NCBI GenBank assembly: GCA_947178445.1
Contig: CAMWYJ010000032.1
Span: 1-32,645 of the forward strand
Direction of reading: 5' to 3'
Origin: an uncultured Clostridium sp.
Lineage (GTDB): Bacteria; Bacillota; Clostridia; Lachnospirales; Lachnospiraceae
Length of the DNA: 32,645 nt
Position 1 is the first letter of the stretch; each line of letters begins with the position of its first letter. Below the pieces are notes generated by a model. It searched no databases, was not told where the DNA came from, and was given only the letters and a program-made list of their open reading frames with translations. Position numbers and translations under genes: made by a program. Positions 21,842 through 32,645 of the stretch are shown in pieces.

Positions 21842-24592
21842 ATGTTACCAGAAGAAAAAGCTCGTGTGAAAATTGATAAACAGCTTGGTGATGCAGGATG
21901 GGAAATTGTACCAAGAAATGAATATGTGCCCGGAAATACTACTGCGGTAAAAGAAGCTTTGATGCAGGGGAATAAAGAGAGTGACTATCTTTTATTTATA
22001 GATAATAAGGCAATAGCGGTAGTAGAGGCGAAGAAAGAAGATAATCCGTTAGGACAAGATGTGGCGAAGCAGGCAGAAAGATATGCTGTTCATCCACAGA
22101 GTTGGTATGGGCTTTGGTTTGACAATCTTATTCCACTGGTATATATGGCAAATGGAAATAAAATATATTTCAAAAACATGCTTGTTGCTGATGGCGAATA
22201 TGAGGAGCTTTCTGAAATGCATTCACCCAAGAAAATGTTGCAGTTGATAGGAAAGACTTCAGAATATGGTATGTTACCTAAACTCGAAAAGCGTGGTCTT
22301 CGTGATTGTCAGTATGAAGCAGAAATAGAACTTGAACAATCATATAAAGCCGGAAATAGAAAGAATTTGGCTGTACTTGCTACCGGTTCTGGCAAAACAT
22401 ATTTAGCATGTTTGGCATCTTATAGATTGTTAAACTATACATCTACAAAACGTATTCTTTTTCTTGTGGATAGAAATAATTTAGCCAAGCAGACTAAGTC
22501 AGAGTTTAGCGTGTTTGACAGAACAGAGAAACAACAAACGATGAGCTCATTATATCAGATAAATCGTTTGAAAAAAGAATCTGATATTAAAGGTGATATC
22601 GTAATATCTACAATACAGAAACTATTTGCAGTGCTGACAGGACAGGCTCTTACGGAAGGCAATGAAGATGCTGAGGATGAAATTGCAAAGGAAGATGAAG
22701 AAAAGAAATCAAAAGAAGTAATTAGTCTGGGCAATGATTTGAAGCTCCCTCCGAATTACTTTCAATTCATTATTGTGGATGAATGTCATAGGTCTATTTA
22801 TGGTAAGTGGAAGTCTGTGCTCGATTATTTTTCAGAGGCAAAGATATTGGGACTTACCGCAACGCCAACACCGGAGGCGTATGCATTCTTTAACAACAAT
22901 GTTATTAAGCCATATACCTATGATGATTCTGTTGTCGATGGAGTAAATGTTCCGGTGAGAACCTATAGAATTATTACAGATATAACTGCACATGGAGGAA
23001 CCATTGAGGCGGGGGAGGAAGTAGTTGAGACACCAAGACATAAAGGTGGTAAAGCAACTACATATAATGTAAATCAAACAATAGAATATGATCCAACTCA
23101 ACTTGATAGATCTGTTATTAACAGAGACCAGATTCGGAAGGTGCTTACAGCATATAAAAAAGCTATTTATAGAGAATTATATCCAGAGAGGGAGCAGAAG
23201 TGGGAATACATTCCTAAGACTTTGATTTTTGCTAAAGATGATAATCACGCTACAGAAATTGTGGATATGGCAAAAGAGGTATTTAAGGGTGAATTTGAGA
23301 ATGGCGAAGTACCAGAGCATTTTGTGCAGAAAATAACATATTCATCGGGAGACTCCAACGGACTTATTAGGGATTTGCGAACAGAGAAAGATTTCCGTAT
23401 TGCGGTAACAGTTACATTAGTTGCTACTGGTACAGATGTTAAGCCTCTTGAGGTTGTATTTTTTATGAAGGATGTCATGTCAGATGTACTTTATACACAG
23501 ATGAAAGGAAGAGGTTGCCGAGTAATAAGTGATGATAAGCTAAAAGAGGTAACACCGAATGCAGATACAAAAGAATGCTATTACATAGTGGATGCTGTTG
23601 GGGTTACGGAACACGAGAAATGTATTCCACATCCAGTATCTACTTCGGGAGGTAAGAGAACATTAAGTCTTGAACATTTACTAGAACATCTTGCTCATAA
23701 TGAAGTTAGTGATGAAAACATGATGTTATTGAGAGACTACTGTTCAACGATTAATAGAAGGTATGAGGATAATCCTTTGTTTGGTAGGCACTTGGATTAT
23801 TTTATAACAACATATGGTTTTGCACCAAGAACAGTGGCTAATAATATTCAAAATGCATTTTCAGAAGGAACTATAGTGGAATATATCAGTCCATCCCATG
23901 ATAATACTATGCGAATGGGACTTATCTATTGTTTGATTGGGAATATTGAAGCAAGAAAGAAACTGCTTGAAATGCAAAAAGGATATTATGCATCCGCTTC
24001 TGATGAAGATGAAGTATTATATGCTGGATTTTCGAAAGAGTCAGCAAAGTCATATATTGAGAACTTTGAAAAGTATTTGGAAAATAATAAGGATGGCATA
24101 GAGGCTCTCCGAATTATTTATAATTTTGAAGATAAGATAATTACACATAGCATGCTTGTGGAACTTCGAGATAGACTTTTGGCAGAAAACAAGCAATATG
24201 GAGTATATCAGATTTGGAAAAATTATAAGATTTTGGATTCTGATGGAAGTGTTGAAGAACTTGATGTGAAGACAAATACAAGAGCGCTTACCCATTTGAT
24301 TCAGATTGTAAGATATGCGTATAGGAAAAATCCAAAACTAACAAGTCTTATTACAGGATATGCATCAAGGTTTACATTATATTGTGGACAAAATCAACGT
24401 ATTCTTTCTGCTCCTCAGAAAGAAATTATGCGTCAAATAGCGGAATATGTAATTGATGGTGGTGCAATCTCTGTAGAAGAGCTAAACGAAGTTAATACAG
24501 ATCTTTGGAGAAGAGCAGTTACTAGCTTTGGTGCACCTGTGTTGAAAGAGGAATTGTTAGTATTATCAAAATTTTTATTGAAGGTGGCATAG
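21842..24592 (+). CDS. hsdR: Type I restriction enzyme, R subunit (endonuclease/translocase)
   Basis: This is the motor and nuclease subunit of a type I restriction-modification complex, which cuts unmodified DNA after ATP-driven translocation. It has about 916 residues from the ATG at 21842 (ribosome site AAAGGAAG; an ATG at 21800 is an alternative). The N-terminal nuclease core has SDYLLF with Asp48 and VVEAKK (Glu62, Lys64). SF2 helicase motifs are ATGSGKT at about 180-186, DECH at 313-316, TATP at 339-342, and the late motif VATGTDVKP, then QMKGRGCR. No frame damage is visible. The hsdM gene starts three bases after its stop, so both are one operon. Confidence 0.95.
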   Translation: MLPEEKARVKIDKQLGDAGWEIVPRNEYVPGNTTAVKEALMQGNKESDYLLFIDNKAIAVVEAKKEDNPLGQDVAKQAERYAVHPQSWYGLWFDNLIPLVYMANGNKIYFKNMLVADGEYEELSEMHSPKKMLQLIGKTSEYGMLPKLEKRGLRDCQYEAEIELEQSYKAGNRKNLAVLATGSGKTYLACLASYRLLNYTSTKRILFLVDRNNLAKQTKSEFSVFDRTEKQQTMSSLYQINRLKKESDIKGDIVISTIQKLFAVLTGQALTEGNEDAEDEIAKEDEEKKSKEVISLGNDLKLPPNYFQFIIVDECHRSIYGKWKSVLDYFSEAKILGLTATPTPEAYAFFNNNVIKPYTYDDSVVDGVNVPVRTYRIITDITAHGGTIEAGEEVVETPRHKGGKATTYNVNQTIEYDPTQLDRSVINRDQIRKVLTAYKKAIYRELYPEREQKWEYIPKTLIFAKDDNHATEIVDMAKEVFKGEFENGEVPEHFVQKITYSSGDSNGLIRDLRTEKDFRIAVTVTLVATGTDVKPLEVVFFMKDVMSDVLYTQMKGRGCRVISDDKLKEVTPNADTKECYYIVDAVGVTEHEKCIPHPVSTSGGKRTLSLEHLLEHLAHNEVSDENMMLLRDYCSTINRRYEDNPLFGRHLDYFITTYGFAPRTVANNIQNAFSEGTIVEYISPSHDNTMRMGLIYCLIGNIEARKKLLEMQKGYYASASDEDEVLYAGFSKESAKSYIENFEKYLENNKDGIEALRIIYNFEDKIITHSMLVELRDRLLAENKQYGVYQIWKNYKILDSDGSVEELDVKTNTRALTHLIQIVRYAYRKNPKLTSLITGYASRFTLYCGQNQRILSAPQKEIMRQIAEYVIDGGAISVEELNEVNTDLWRRAVTSFGAPVLKEELLVLSKFLLKVA

Positions 24593-26007
<1,415 letters not shown>

Positions 26008-26008
<1 letters not shown>

Positions 26009-27368
26009 TGGTTGATGTTGAAGTATTAAGAAATAAAGTGCTTGATATAGCCATACAGGGGAATTTAGCTACAAATGATGCGAATGAAGAAGCACCGGAA
26101 ATGCCTAATGTTGATGATATAGTTGATGAGGAGGATAAACAATTTGAAATTCCGTCAAATTGGCGGTGGTCAAAGATAGGATGGGTAATGGATATTGAGC
26201 GTGGAGGATCTCCCAGACCTATAAAAGCTTTTTTAACAGATGCTAAAGATGGTATCAATTGGATAAAAATAGGTGATGTTGAGAAAAATGGAAAATATAT
26301 TCAATATACAAAAGAAAAGATTAAACCAGAAGGAGAAGCTAAGAGCAAACGGGTATATCCAGGAGATTTTCTACTTACTAATTCAATGAGTTTTGGACGA
26401 CCATATATTTCTCAGATTCAAGGCTGTGTACACGATGGTTGGCTAATTCTTAGAAACACAAAAAAATTATTTTATTATGATTTTTTGTATTATTTATTGT
26501 CATCACAATATATGTATAATCAATTTTGTAAGAAGGCATCAGGAGCTACAGTTGATAATTTGAATATAGATAAAGTTGCAGCCGCAGTAGTTCCAATTCC
26601 TCCTATTGATGAGCAGATGCGTATTGTTAAGCAAATTGAAAAAGTTTTCGAGTGTATTTTAATTATAAATGAAACCCAGAGCAAATATGTGCATGATATT
26701 GATGTTCTCAAAAGTAAATTAATTGATGCAGGAATTCAAGGTAAACTAACAGAACAGCTTTCGGAGGATGGAACAGCAGAAAGACTAGATGATGTTGAAC
26801 ATGTGGATTTAATAACAGATGAGGATAAAATACTTGATATTCCGGATAATTGGAGCTGGATAAGGCTTGGTTGGGCGGTGGAGATTGAACGTGGAGGTTC
26901 ACCAAGACCTATAAAAGCTTTTATAACAGATACAGAAGCAGGTATTAATTGGATAAAGATAGGAGATGTTGAAAAGGACGGAAAATATATTTTTCGAACT
27001 AAAGAAAAAATCAAACTAGAGGGAGCACATAAAAGCAGAAAAGTATATCCGGGAGATTTTTTGTTAACAAATTCAATGAGCTTTGGACGACCATATATAT
27101 CTAAGATTGAAGGTGCATACATGATGGATGGCTTCTTTTGAGAAATTCGAAAGAATTATTTGATTTAGATTATTTGTATTGGCTTTTGTCATCAAAATAT
27201 GTCTACAATCAATTTTGTAAAAAGGCATCAGGGGCTACAGTTGACAACCTTAACAAGGAAAAAGTTGCATCTGCGGTTATCCCTTTGCCACCAATTAACG
27301 AGCAAAAAAGAATTGTGCATCGTATTGAAGAACTGTTGCAAACGATACAGACTAGAGGTGTTTTATGA
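26008..27368 (+). pseudogene. hsdS: Type I specificity subunit, duplicated halves, frameshifted
   Basis: The S subunit sets the DNA target through two target recognition domains (TRDs). Here the two halves are near copies: unit 1 at about 26008-26697 and unit 2 at about 26698-27368. Both contain ERGGSPRPIKAF, INWIKIGDVEK, PGDFLLTNSMSFGRPYI and FCKKASGATVDNL. In unit 2 one T is missing near 27114 (GGTGC where unit 1 has a Gly-Cys), so the first frame stops at 27141 after 377 residues. The remainder (27138-27368) continues in another frame. A complete protein would have about 453 residues. The truncated form keeps the whole first TRD and central helix. The last codon overlaps the next gene (ATGA). 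Confidence 0.85.
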
Positions 27369-29170
27369 CTAACAAGGAGTTAAATAATTATATATATCAT
27401 TATTTAAAAAAGGATAAAACTCAAACAGCCATAATGCTGACTGGTGAATGGGGTTCTGGAAAGACATATTACATTGAACATGTTTTAATTCCTTTTCTTA
27501 AAGAAAAGAAAGCGACTTGTGTGGTCGTTTCATTGTATGGTCTTGAAGATACATCTGCTATTAGTAAAAGTATTTACATGGAATTGCGAATGCGTACTTT
27601 AGCAGGAAAAGCATCGGAAACTGTGACAACTGGAAGAGTAATTGCAAAAAATGTAATTAAAGGAATTACAGGAAAGGTTGGATTAGACTTTACCTTGTCA
27701 GATGAAGATTTGAATGAATTATATGAGTCTGTTAATTTGAAGGACAAGTTACTTATTCTTGAGGATATCGAGAGGAGTAATATATGTATGCCTGAATTAT
27801 TAGGATATGTAAATGGATTGGTTGAAAGAGATAAGGTTAAGGTACTTCTTGTTGCAAATGAAAATGAAATTCTAAAAAAGAAGACTATAAAAATTGAGTC
27901 TGATTTTACATTTATGCATAAGGATAAACAAAATCAAGAAGAAAAGCAACAGAATATATCAGAAGATGTGAAACAGTATTTGCAAATCAAGGAAAAGACG
28001 GTTAGTGATACCATTCAATTCTCTGGTAATACAAGAATAGCTGTAGAAGAAATAATAAAAGGTTTTGACAATGCAAGAATTAATAGCATTATTAATGATG
28101 ATGTTTTGAAAAAGATTTCAGAAGTGGTAAGTAGTACCTGTAAGAAAAATTTGCGAACCTTTATATATGCTTTACAAAAGAGCGTAGATATTATGGATAA
28201 AATGGAAGAATTTCAATTTGAAAATGATTTTTTCTTTTATCTGTTATATGGAATTATAAATTTGTCCGGAACTATTAAGTCTGGTGAATTTCCTAAGTGG
28301 GAAGGGAATGAATATCTCTCGACAAAATTAGGGTCAAACAACATACCACTAATGAGATTTGCATATGATTATATTCGCTGGCAAACATTTGATATGGAAG
28401 CAGTGAATCAGACATATAAGGCATATAGAGAATTTAGATTTTTTGAAAGGAATGCAGAAGATAATTACCCTGATTTGAGGGTTTTAGGAAATTATGCGAA
28501 AGAGACAGAATGTAATGTATTGAATGCATTAAATAATATTGAGAAGAAGTTACAAATTCCTGATGCAATAGGTATACATGCATATTGTAAATTAGCATAT
28601 TATATGATTTGTGTGGGAGCAGCAGTGGGATTTGATTGTGAAAATGCGTGTAATCTTATGTTAAAAAATGCAAGAGGTCTTGGTAAAAAAGCAAATACAC
28701 GTGCTGATAAGTTCTTTGCACATACATATGATATTGAAGACGATATCTTAAAAGAAAAATACGAATATTTTATCAAAAAACTAGCTGAAGCAATTGAATT
28801 TGAGCAAGAACAAGCCAGTTTTTCATATGAGCCAAATGCATTAAATGAACTTTATACGGATATATGTATGGATACGGCGAAATATACACGTGGTCATCAA
28901 TTTATCAGTAAGTACGATTTAACAAAAATTATAAGTATGCTGTTGGATAGTTCTTCTGCACAGATTGATGATTTTCGAGGGATTTTATTTGCTGTATATC
29001 GAGATGCCAGAAAAAATGAATTTGATGAGAAAGATGTGGAGGCTTTGCGAAAACTTCTCGAATTGGTAGAAGAGACTAGAAATGGCGAACACAATTGGGA
29101 TAAAATACAATTAATGCAGATAAATTGGTTGTGTTTGAATTTGGAACAGTTCATTAAGCAAATAGAGTAG
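27365..29170 (+). CDS. KAP-like P-loop NTPase linked to type I R-M
   Basis: The 601-residue cytosolic P-loop protein has Walker A GEWGSGKT at 27-34, Walker B LLILEDIERSN at 129-139 with acidic Glu-Asp, and a sensor-like strand VKVLLVANEN near 160-169. These and the layout resemble KAP-family NTPases of phage-defence loci. The remaining 400 residues are mainly helical with no recognised domain and no membrane segment, unlike many KAP proteins. Its ATG overlaps the hsdS stop by four bases (ATGA), so it is translated with the R-M genes. It may be an effector or regulator of restriction. The role is inferred. The family assignment is likely but based on motifs only. Confidence 0.78.
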   Translation: MTNKELNNYIYHYLKKDKTQTAIMLTGEWGSGKTYYIEHVLIPFLKEKKATCVVVSLYGLEDTSAISKSIYMELRMRTLAGKASETVTTGRVIAKNVIKGITGKVGLDFTLSDEDLNELYESVNLKDKLLILEDIERSNICMPELLGYVNGLVERDKVKVLLVANENEILKKKTIKIESDFTFMHKDKQNQEEKQQNISEDVKQYLQIKEKTVSDTIQFSGNTRIAVEEIIKGFDNARINSIINDDVLKKISEVVSSTCKKNLRTFIYALQKSVDIMDKMEEFQFENDFFFYLLYGIINLSGTIKSGEFPKWEGNEYLSTKLGSNNIPLMRFAYDYIRWQTFDMEAVNQTYKAYREFRFFERNAEDNYPDLRVLGNYAKETECNVLNALNNIEKKLQIPDAIGIHAYCKLAYYMICVGAAVGFDCENACNLMLKNARGLGKKANTRADKFFAHTYDIEDDILKEKYEYFIKKLAEAIEFEQEQASFSYEPNALNELYTDICMDTAKYTRGHQFISKYDLTKIISMLLDSSSAQIDDFRGILFAVYRDARKNEFDEKDVEALRKLLELVEETRNGEHNWDKIQLMQINWLCLNLEQFIKQIE

Positions 29171-29236
29171 ACTACAAATTATTAATAAATTTGAAAGAGT
29201 GTTAAGAGTAAAAAAGATAAAAGTTATTAGAAAGAA

Positions 29237-30694
29237 GTGATTAAAATAGATAAATTTGAACTATCCAAACATGTAAAACGAGGTGATACTTTTTATACTC
29301 CACTTACAGATCCAAAGGGAATGGGAGAGGTATTGAGCCTTTCTAGTTGGTCTAAATGTTGGCTACCAGAGTTTTTATGGATAGGATTGATTATCCATAA
29401 GCAAGGCAGAAAAAAAGGTTTAGAAAATTTATATCATATAATTGAAGAATTAAAGAAATCTGAAATTGCAATTCCTCAGATGTCAAAGATATTTGTGCTG
29501 GAGAAAAATAAACAGGAAATGTTTTGGAGTACAGTGACAAAATATGTTAATATAGACATTTTGTCGCCATTATGCACTGTGATTACACCAGATATTAATG
29601 AAATATTTTATAACATATTTTTTGATTATTTAATAAATATTGATAAAAGTATTTCTGAACTATTGAATATTACTAGAGAGTGTAATAGATTTCATGATGA
29701 ACTGACAACAGATATTTGCTTTATTGTAGATTGGTTTTATGTTTTAAATGGAAGATTGCATATTTCCAGTAAGTTGGATATGCTTCCCAAAGCATTATCA
29801 GAGTATTATAATCATTTTCATGATGAAGAGATAATGAGAACCTATAGACCTATGATTAGGGCGACATTTCAAGGGTTGTGTAATTTGGATTGCAGTAAAG
29901 ATTTTTCAGAACATTTTTTGCAAGTATTAGGTGAAATTTCGGAATGTAATCCGCTAAAAATGGTATGGGATAGGAAAGAGACAATGGATTTTTATAAAAT
30001 GGCTACAGAGGTAATAGAATACTTCTCTGCATCCAATGAAGATAAGAAGATGGAAATTAAATACTCTGTAATTATGGGAATGACATGCTATATTTACCGA
30101 ATCTACCAAGAAATTGTGGAAAAACAGATGCAGAATGATATTGGAGGCAGAATACTATTTAGAACAATGTTGGAAACATATATTAATTTAAAATATATGA
30201 TGCAGCAGGAAAATGAAGTGCCAGATGTCTATGAAAGATTCAAGGCATATGGTATTGGCAAGTATAAATTAGTAATGGCTAAGTTGAGAGAGGAAAAATA
30301 TTCTGTTTCAACTGATTCGCAACTTGATAAGAAATATATGGAATTGATTGTGAATGAGGATATGGATGAGGCATTTATAAATATGAGTGTTGGTTATTTT
30401 GATAAAACTGGTGTTAGGACAAAGTTTCAAAAATGTGGCGAGGATGAATTATATGAAATATATTATGAATATGCTACGAATTTTGCACATGGAATCTGGG
30501 GAGCAATAAGAGAGTCTTCTATGTTGATTTGTGATAATCCCGTACATACTTATCATGCAGTTCCAGATTATCGTGGAGAACAGAATTTACGGAGTGTACT
30601 TTGTGATAGTGAAATGGTAATGCAAAAGACGTTTGATACAATTGCGTCTTATGTAGAAATGCCAGATTTTTATTCTTGTAAAATAGGAACTTGA
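29237..30694 (+). CDS. DUF5677-like protein of the defence island
   Basis: The 485-residue helical, soluble protein has a GTG start after AGAAAGAAG. The C-terminal half contains RILFRTMLETYINLKYM, YERFKAYGIGKYKL, YFDKTGVRTK and the pattern EYATNFAHGIWGA with an invariant-looking His, which match what I recall of DUF5677, an uncharacterised helical family often found near defence genes. The N-terminal half (about 1-250) is not recognised. It lies 66 bp after the NTPase and the next gene starts in its stop codon region. The composition is AT-rich like its neighbours. Function is unknown. Confidence 0.7.
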   Translation: MIKIDKFELSKHVKRGDTFYTPLTDPKGMGEVLSLSSWSKCWLPEFLWIGLIIHKQGRKKGLENLYHIIEELKKSEIAIPQMSKIFVLEKNKQEMFWSTVTKYVNIDILSPLCTVITPDINEIFYNIFFDYLINIDKSISELLNITRECNRFHDELTTDICFIVDWFYVLNGRLHISSKLDMLPKALSEYYNHFHDEEIMRTYRPMIRATFQGLCNLDCSKDFSEHFLQVLGEISECNPLKMVWDRKETMDFYKMATEVIEYFSASNEDKKMEIKYSVIMGMTCYIYRIYQEIVEKQMQNDIGGRILFRTMLETYINLKYMMQQENEVPDVYERFKAYGIGKYKLVMAKLREEKYSVSTDSQLDKKYMELIVNEDMDEAFINMSVGYFDKTGVRTKFQKCGEDELYEIYYEYATNFAHGIWGAIRESSMLICDNPVHTYHAVPDYRGEQNLRSVLCDSEMVMQKTFDTIASYVEMPDFYSCKIGT

Positions 30695-30708
30695 AGAGGT
30701 ATTGCAAA

Positions 30709-31779
30709 ATGGTAGAGATGAAGCCTTTGAAGCGAATGATGAATGAATATAAAACATTGCTTGAAAAATATGAGTTAGATTTAAAAGATTTTGATATAGC
30801 TGATTATAAAAAGCTAATTGGTGAAGTAAAAATGTTCTGGTATCGTAATCAGGGGTATGTGGATTATTTTATTAATCATATTACGGAAAAAGATAAAGTT
30901 GCTTTTCTTGCGGGAGCAGTGAGATTAGATACTGCAAACAATGGACATTTTGGATATGTTTTGGTAGGAAAAAAGAGGTTAATAGATGATCCTTTACTGA
31001 AAATGTCTTCTTTTTATAGAGGCGGTGAAGATGAAATCAATTTTGAATATGCAAATCAATATTTGAGAGAATGTATACAGGATATGCTTATACTATTTAG
31101 AGAATATCCAGAAGATTTTTACATTTTACCTATAGAATTTATCAATGTTACCGAAGGCGATGAATATTATTCTACTTTGATTGATATGTCTGAAAGAATA
31201 ATACTTTCTATGTTTACTGTGGAGTATGATAATGTTCAACAATTGTATGGTGATAATAGTTCATATGAGGACATTGAAGGAAAGCTATTACCGCATATAA
31301 GAGAGCAGTTGTTCTTTGATGATTTGAAAGATATAAAACTTTCGTTAAGAGATAGATGTCAAAAATATATAAATGCAAATAGTAATATTATGCCGCTTGT
31401 GAAGAAATTAAGTGAAGCTCAGTTGTTTTATATGGCGGTATCACAGTATTTTATGCAGGCACTTTCGATTGTTGTGACTATGAAGAATTACCATATGATT
31501 CCATTTATTAGAAATGATATATCGTTTCAATACTTTTCTATGATATTTCATTCAAATATCATGAATGAGTTTTCAGAACAAGATTATATGAATACCTATA
31601 TTCCGTATGTAATTCAGAAAGCGTTTGATTTTTCAGATAGGGGATATAAGCACATTAAAGAACATATAGGAAATGGAAAAATGATTAATGCAATTATGAA
31701 TTCATTTGAAAAAGGTAAAATTCCATTCCCAAATGAAATCGTGAAATGCGTTGAAGCTTATATGCAGTGCAACGATTAA
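30709..31779 (+). CDS. Hypothetical protein, last gene of the defence island
   Basis: The 356-residue soluble protein has no recognised domain. The ATG at 30709 follows GAAGAGG at about nine bases. A TTG at 30691, overlapping the preceding stop, is an alternative. The sequence is acidic and helical, with Tyr- and Phe-rich segments (for example FLAGAVRLDTANNGHFGYV near 65-85 and QYLRECIQDMLILFREYPEDFY near 115-135). The C-terminal third resembles the helical style of the DUF5677 neighbour but without a clear shared motif. It probably works with that neighbour, since the two genes are nearly contiguous. No terminator is obvious behind it. Confidence 0.7.
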   Translation: MVEMKPLKRMMNEYKTLLEKYELDLKDFDIADYKKLIGEVKMFWYRNQGYVDYFINHITEKDKVAFLAGAVRLDTANNGHFGYVLVGKKRLIDDPLLKMSSFYRGGEDEINFEYANQYLRECIQDMLILFREYPEDFYILPIEFINVTEGDEYYSTLIDMSERIILSMFTVEYDNVQQLYGDNSSYEDIEGKLLPHIREQLFFDDLKDIKLSLRDRCQKYINANSNIMPLVKKLSEAQLFYMAVSQYFMQALSIVVTMKNYHMIPFIRNDISFQYFSMIFHSNIMNEFSEQDYMNTYIPYVIQKAFDFSDRGYKHIKEHIGNGKMINAIMNSFEKGKIPFPNEIVKCVEAYMQCND

Positions 31780-31877
31780 TATAGAAACAGTGGTAACATT
31801 TAAAAATTCTTAATGTGCGGACTTTCAATCGGTATTAACAGAAGATGGGATTTATTTGAGAGAAATCTTATATAAAT

Positions 31878-32357
31878 CTATCTCATAACATCAATCCTCT
31901 TCCTATGCTGTATGTGTATGCCTATGTGCCCGATACCCAAAATGACAGTTGCTATTAACATACATACGACTTTTCCATATATCCCCAACATAAAGAATGC
32001 AATAACCGGCAGAGTTGCTCCGGCAAGGGGGATACCCAAAAAGTCACTGTAAAAGTCTGATAACTTGCGTTCGCTCCGAAAATAACGTACCCACCATGCT
32101 TCATACATGATCATTAAAAGGAAAGCTGCAATCAGCCAAAAAGACCAAAGCGTCCATTTATGTATATTAAAATCAGAAAATATCAATGAACAGCAGCTGG
32201 TCAACATTTGCCCTAATCTTTCAAAGAACAGCAGGATTTTATTTTCTTGTTCAGATGTATATCCCTGTGGCTTTCCTTTTGACCATATTATATTGGGAAT
32301 AAACAACATCAATAAAAACAGTAGTCCAGTATATGAAAATCCTAGATTTCCAAACAT
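31878..32357 (-). CDS. Conserved small membrane protein beside PadR regulator
   Basis: The 159-residue integral membrane protein has about four hydrophobic segments: about 8-24, 70-90, 108-122 and 122-142. Between TM1 and TM2 is a hydrophilic loop with PNIIWSKGKPQGYT and ENKILLFFERLGQ. Similar proteins of unknown function occur in many Clostridia. The ATG at 32357 follows GGAGGGAGGA, and the gene begins four bases after the regulator stop, so it is the likely target of that PadR-type repressor. Transport or stress roles are possible but not shown. Confidence 0.72.
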   Translation of the reverse strand: MFGNLGFSYTGLLFLLMLFIPNIIWSKGKPQGYTSEQENKILLFFERLGQMLTSCCSLIFSDFNIHKWTLWSFWLIAAFLLMIMYEAWWVRYFRSERKLSDFYSDFLGIPLAGATLPVIAFFMLGIYGKVVCMLIATVILGIGHIGIHIQHRKRIDVMR

Positions 32358-32361
32358 ACAA

Positions 32362-32645
32362 TCATCCTCCCTCCAAAAGTTTTTTTGCTTCCTTACACCA
32401 TTCCAAATATGTCTGATAAGTTTTTATACCAAACTCTACCGTAAGCAAATAATATTTGTGTGTACTGTCGTCATCCATATTTTGATTCAAGATTGCTTCT
32501 GCCTGAAGTAAATATGGTAATTCTTCTTCGATTTTTTTCTCAAATGCTTCAATATGAAGGAGTGCCTGTTCTTCACCCAGCTCTTTTCCAAAAAATAATT
32601 TTAATAAGGTTTCATAACGAAGCTCGTCTTTTTCGATAGGCAATG
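32362..32645 (-). CDS. PadR-family transcriptional regulator, C-terminal part
   Basis: The gene runs off the right edge of the window. Its visible 93 residues start inside the frame (an internal TTG at 32643 is not convincing as a start). The sequence LRYETLLKLFFGKELG, then an acidic helix, then YYLLTVEFGIKTYQTYLEWC, fits the C-terminal dimerisation helices of PadR (Vir_act_alpha_C) repressors: a conserved YYLLTVEFG-like stretch followed by a Trp-containing helix. The DNA-binding winged helix would be outside. It overlaps nothing but is tightly followed by the membrane protein gene. Confidence 0.7.
   Translation of the reverse strand, partial: LPIEKDELRYETLLKLFFGKELGEEQALLHIEAFEKKIEEELPYLLQAEAILNQNMDDDSTHKYYLLTVEFGIKTYQTYLEWCKEAKKLLEGG

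Noticed and set aside
29237..31779. Retron, CBASS or toxin-antitoxin assignment for the two last island genes
   Set aside because: No reverse transcriptase, nucleotidyltransferase, nuclease or antitoxin motifs are visible in either protein, so only the looser defence-island link is kept.

Overview
The window reads as chromosomal DNA of a low-GC Gram-positive anaerobe, most likely a Lachnospiraceae-type Clostridium relative. The support is strong AGGAGG-type ribosome sites, TTG/GTG starts, DUF1848, DUF2164, HxlR and glycerate-kinase genes of clostridial type, and a radical SAM (rSAM)/Cys-repeat peptide pair typical of gut Clostridia. No rRNA, tRNA, CRISPR array, transposase or integrase gene was seen. 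The genus cannot be fixed from the sequence alone.

Left part (1-12.7 kb). The 3' end of a sensor kinase is followed by a three-gene ABC transporter operon (two permeases, one ATPase). Then come a coiled-coil protein of unknown role, a probably frameshifted 182-residue unknown gene (4493-5040), a DUF202 membrane protein on the minus strand and glycerate kinase. An MFS exporter follows, preceded by a leader that holds a tiny ORF and a hairpin. An OmpR-type two-component pair and an ECF sigma/anti-sigma pair close this part.

Middle (12.7-19.8 kb). A minus-strand HxlR regulator with an N-terminal Cys faces an apparent redox/RiPP operon. The operon has a 58-residue Cys-Gly repeat precursor peptide (ACGX type), its rSAM/SPASM maturase, a nitroreductase, a flavin-type split-barrel protein fused to two [4Fe-4S] motifs, a class-M-like sirtuin, a DUF1848 rSAM-like protein and a zinc-type macrodomain, then DUF2164 and GNAT genes. 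Two copies of a palindromic, MITE-like element bracket the peptide/maturase/nitroreductase block in opposite orientations. The second copy is flanked by a 12-bp direct repeat. Removing it with one repeat rebuilds a tight two-gene junction and a normal nitroreductase C-terminus.

Right part (20.0-31.8 kb). This AT-rich block looks like a defence island. It holds a protein kinase gene whose N-terminal HTH segment is frameshifted, a 140-residue partner, type I restriction-modification genes hsdR and hsdM, and an internally duplicated, frameshifted hsdS. These continue without a break into a KAP-like P-loop NTPase, a DUF5677-like protein and an unknown protein. The stop/start overlap between hsdS and the NTPase gene argues that the extra genes belong with the restriction system. 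The window ends with a minus-strand membrane protein and the 3' part of a PadR-type regulator.

The best candidates for new biology are the RiPP/redox/ADP-ribosylation neighbourhood and its mobile palindromes, and the extended type I R-M island with kinase and NTPase. Three separate single-base frameshifts (near 4535, 20070 and 27114) should be checked against reads before any is called biological.
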